Below are positions 61,417 through 64,000 of a stretch of DNA of 64,000 bases, in pieces. The translations under genes and the position numbers were made by a program. Source of the stretch: Ptiloglossa arizonensis (taxonomy: Eukaryota > Arthropoda > Insecta > Hymenoptera > Colletidae). Each line of letters begins with the position of its first letter. The first letter of the stretch is position 1. Where the stretch lies: contig NW_027478388.1 in the NCBI RefSeq assembly GCF_051014685.1, positions 1,289,180 to 1,353,179 of the forward strand, read 5' to 3'. Below the pieces are notes generated by a model that had not been told where the DNA came from, ran no database searches, and saw only the letters and a program-made list of their open reading frames with translations.

Positions 61417-63186
61417 CCATTCTGGTTAAGCGTTTGGAGCAGCAGAGTTGCGAAAAATTTGTTGTCTTCTCAACCATTTCTTAGCTTCAAAGTCCCATAT
61501 CTCGCAAACGGATTGACCTGACCCAACAATTCCTGTTGCGTCTGAAAGTAGAAACTCGCCCGATTACAACGGTATGTGTATTTTTTCCCTAGGCCATTCT
61601 GGTAAGGCGTTTGGAGCAGCTGAAGTGCGAAAAATTTTTTGCCTTCTCAAACATTTCTTGGCTTCAAACTCCTATATCTCGCGAACGGATTGACCTAACC
61701 CAACAATTCCTGTTGCGTCTGAAAGTAGAAACTCGCCCGATTACAACGGTATGTGTATTTTTTCCTTAGGCCATTCTGGTTAAGCGTTTGGAGCAGCTGA
61801 AGTGCGAAAAATTTTTTGCCTTCTCAACCATTTCTTAGCTTCAAAGTCCCATGTCTCACGAACGGATTGACCAAACCCAAAAATTTCTGCTGCGTCTGAA
61901 AGTAGAAACTCGCCCGATTACAACGGTATGTGTATTTTGTCCCTAGGCCATTCTGGTTAAGCGTTTGGAGCAGCAGAAGTGCGAAAAATTTGTTGTCTTC
62001 TTAACCATTTCTTAGCTTCAAACTCCCATATCTCGCGAACGGATTGACCTAACCCAAAAATTCCTGTTGCATCTGAAAGTAGAAACTCGCCCGATTACAA
62101 CGGTATGTGTATTTTTTCCCTAGGCCATTCTGGTTAAGCGTTTGGAGCAGCAGAATTGCGAAAAATTTTTTGCCTTCTCAACCATTTCTTGGCTTCAAAC
62201 TCCCATATCTCGCGAACGGATTGACCTAACCCAAAAATTACTGTTGCATCCGAAAGCAGAAACTCGCCCGATTACAACGGTATGTGTATTTTTCCCCTAG
62301 CCCATTCTGGTTAAGCGTTTGGAGCAGCAGAGTTGCGAAAAATTTTTTGCCTTCTAAACCATTTCTTGGCTTCAAACTCCCATATCTCACGAACGGATTG
62401 ACCTAACCCAAAAATTCCTATTGCATCTGAAATTAGAAACTCGCCCGATTACAACGGTATGTTTATTTTTTCCCTAGGCCATTCTGGTAAGGCGTTTGGA
62501 GCAGCTGAAGTGCGAAAAATTTTTTGCCTTCTCAAACATTTCTTAGCTTTAAAGTCCCATATCTCACGAACGGATTGACCAAACCCAAAAATTCCTGCTG
62601 CGTCTGAAAGTAGAAACTCACCCAATTACAACGGTATGTGTATTTTTTCCCTAGGCCATTCTGGTTAAGCGTTTGGAGCAGCAGAAGTGCGAAAAATTTT
62701 TTGTTTTCTCAAGCATTTCTTAGCTTCAAAGTCTAATATCTCAGGAACGGAAAGACCAAACCCAAAAATTCCTGCTGCATCTGAAAGTAGAAACTCGCCC
62801 GATTACAACGGTATGTGTATTTTTTCCCTAGGCCATTCTGGTTAAGCGTTTGGAGCAGCAGAATTGCGAAAAATTTTTTGCCTTCTCAACCATTTCTTTG
62901 CTTCAAACTCCCATATCTCGCGAACGGATTGACCTAACCCAAAGATTACTGTTGCATCCGAAAGTAGAAACTCGCCCGATTACAACGGTATGTGTATTTT
63001 TTCCCTAGCCCATTCTGGTTAAGCGTTTGGAGCAGCAGAATTGCGAAAAATTTTTTGCCTTCAAAACCATTTCTTGGCTTCAAACTCCCATATCTCGCGA
63101 ACGGATTGACCTAACCCAAAAATTCCTATTGCATCTGAAAGTAGAAACTCGCCCGATTACAACTGTATGTGTATTTTTTCCCTAGG
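61417..63186. repeat. Block H3: 10-monomer HOR, copy 3
   Basis: Third copy at +1770 from H2. It has GTTTGGAGC near 62139 where H1 and H2 have GTTCGGAGC. Toward its right end it departs slightly (AAAGATTACTGTTGCATCCG near 62941 where H2 has AAAAATTCCTGTTGCATCTG, and GTAGAAACTCG for GTAGAATCTCG near 63141). These changes suggest exchange with another monomer of the unit near the right edge. Confidence 0.9.
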
Positions 63187-64000
63187 CCATTCTGGTTAAG
63201 CGTTTGGAGCAGCAGAATTGCGAAAAATTGTTTGCCTTCTCAACCATTTCTTAGCTTCAAAGTCCCATGTCTCACAAACGGATTGACCAAACCCAAAAAT
63301 TCCTGCTGCGTCTGAAAGTAGAAACTCGCCCGATTACAACGGTATGTGTATTTTGTCCCTAGGCCATTCTGGTTAAGCGTTTGGAGCAGCAGAAGTGCGA
63401 AAAATTTGTTGTCTTCTTAACCATTTCTTAGCTTCAAACTCCCATATCTCGCGAACGGATTGACCTAACCCAAAAATTCCTGTTGCATCTGAAAGTAGAA
63501 ACTCGCCCGATTACAACGGTATGTGTATTTTTTCCCTAGGCCATTCTGGTTAAGCGTTTGGAGCAGCAGAATTGCGAAAAATTTTTTGCCTTCTCAACCA
63601 TTTCTTGGTTTCAAACTCCCATATCTCGCGAACGGATTGACCTAACCCAAAAATTACTGTTGCATCCGAAAGCAGAAACTCGCCCGATTACAACGGTATG
63701 TGTATTTTTCCCCTAGCCCATTCTGGTTAAGCGTTTGGAGCAGCAGAGTTGCGAAAAATTTTTTGCCTTCTAAACCATTTCTTGGCTTCAAACTCCCATA
63801 TCTCACGAACGGATTGACCTAACCCAAAAATTCCTATTGCATCTGAAATTAGAAACTCGCCCGATTACAACGGTATGTTTATTTTTTCCCTAGGCCATTC
63901 TGGTAAGGCGTTTGGAGCAGCTGCAGTGCGAAAAATTTTTTGCCTTCTCAAACATTTCTTAGCTTTAAAGTCCCATATCTCACGAACGGATTGACCAAAC
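63187..64000. repeat. Block H4: shortened fourth HOR copy running off the window
   Basis: From about 63264 the order matches H3 at +1416 bases (8 monomers) instead of +1770, so two monomers of the 10-monomer unit are missing. Markers are CCCATGTCTCAC (63264 against 61848), TATTTTGTCCC, AAATTACTG (63651 against 62235), TTTTCCCCTAGCCC and GGTAAGGCG (63903). The final monomer starts at 63888 and is cut by the window end after 113 bases. Confidence 0.87.

Larger units (their letters stand above)
1..64000. repeat. 177 bp satellite DNA array filling the window
   Basis: The motif CCCTAGG (or CCCTAGC, CCCAAGG) recurs at 1, 178, 355 and so on to 63888, always head to tail. Dividing the distance by 177 gives 361 complete monomers with a net shift of -10 bases. 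Ten single-base deletions of five kinds, one further deletion and one insertion account for that shift exactly. No stretch of unique sequence interrupts the array. A unit of 177 bp is close to one nucleosome plus linker, a usual size for centromeric or pericentromeric satellites of plants and animals; that location is inference. I do not recognise the family. Both array ends lie outside the window. Confidence 0.98.

Noticed and set aside
1..64000. CRISPR array
   Set aside because: The unit is 177 bp with no split into short constant repeats and unique spacers; all parts of the unit are conserved, and no cas gene is present.
1..64000. Ribosomal or 5S rRNA gene repeats, tRNA arrays or histone repeats
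   Set aside because: The 177 bp unit lacks any rRNA or tRNA signature I can recognise (no A/B box pair, no cloverleaf) and is too short for these clusters.
1..64000. Transposable element or integrated virus within the array
   Set aside because: I followed the CCCTAGG register from end to end and found no interruption, no long terminal repeat, and no transposase or polymerase frame.
1..64000. Assignment to a known centromere satellite such as the ~178 bp Arabidopsis repeat or the 171 bp primate alpha satellite
   Set aside because: Only the unit length is similar. I see no recognisable sequence shared with those families, so I give no name.

Overview
The whole 64 kb window is one uninterrupted tandem array of a 177 bp satellite monomer, about 41 % G+C in the first copy. 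I count 361 complete head-to-tail monomers at 1-63887 plus 113 bp of the next. The array enters and leaves the window without a boundary. I see no gene, RNA gene, transposon, CRISPR array, origin or unique spacer. A nucleosome-sized satellite in a megabase-type array with multi-monomer higher-order repeats (HORs) points to eukaryotic heterochromatin, typically centromeric or pericentromeric. I do not recognise the monomer and cannot name the organism.

The interest lies above the monomer. The array is a mosaic of nested duplications whose spacings are multiples of 177 bp, apart from a few single-base indels. Block A (1-3048) is 17 monomers that recur, with three monomers missing, at the start of block B. 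Block B (3049-17020) is a 6715 bp segment present twice, 7257 bp apart (41 monomers), and each copy holds an internal 11-monomer duplication. Block C (17021-25274) mixes monomers with an 8-monomer tandem pair and a segment repeated 25 monomers apart. Block D (25275-38012) is two 6369 bp copies in direct tandem (36 monomers minus 3 bases), identical wherever I compared them. Block E (38013-47734) largely re-uses the monomer order of block C about 20-22 kb further on. Block F (47735-55441) is a 22-monomer unit (3892 bp) present twice. Block G (55442-57876) is a mixed stretch. Block H (57877-64000) is a 10-monomer unit (1770 bp) present three times, followed by a shortened copy that runs off the window.

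As inference, this is the pattern expected from repeated unequal exchange or replication-based amplification at several scales. Open frames of 61-111 codons occur only because 177 is divisible by 3 and some monomers have lost stop codons. The ones whose starts I checked begin at TTG, and I do not call any of them genes. Nothing indicates a protein-coding or defence system.

All block limits come from reading and aligning by eye. They should be right to within a few bases where a diagnostic variant marks the break and to within one monomer elsewhere. Because identical multi-kilobase copies are the hardest thing to assemble, copy numbers depend on the assembly being correct.
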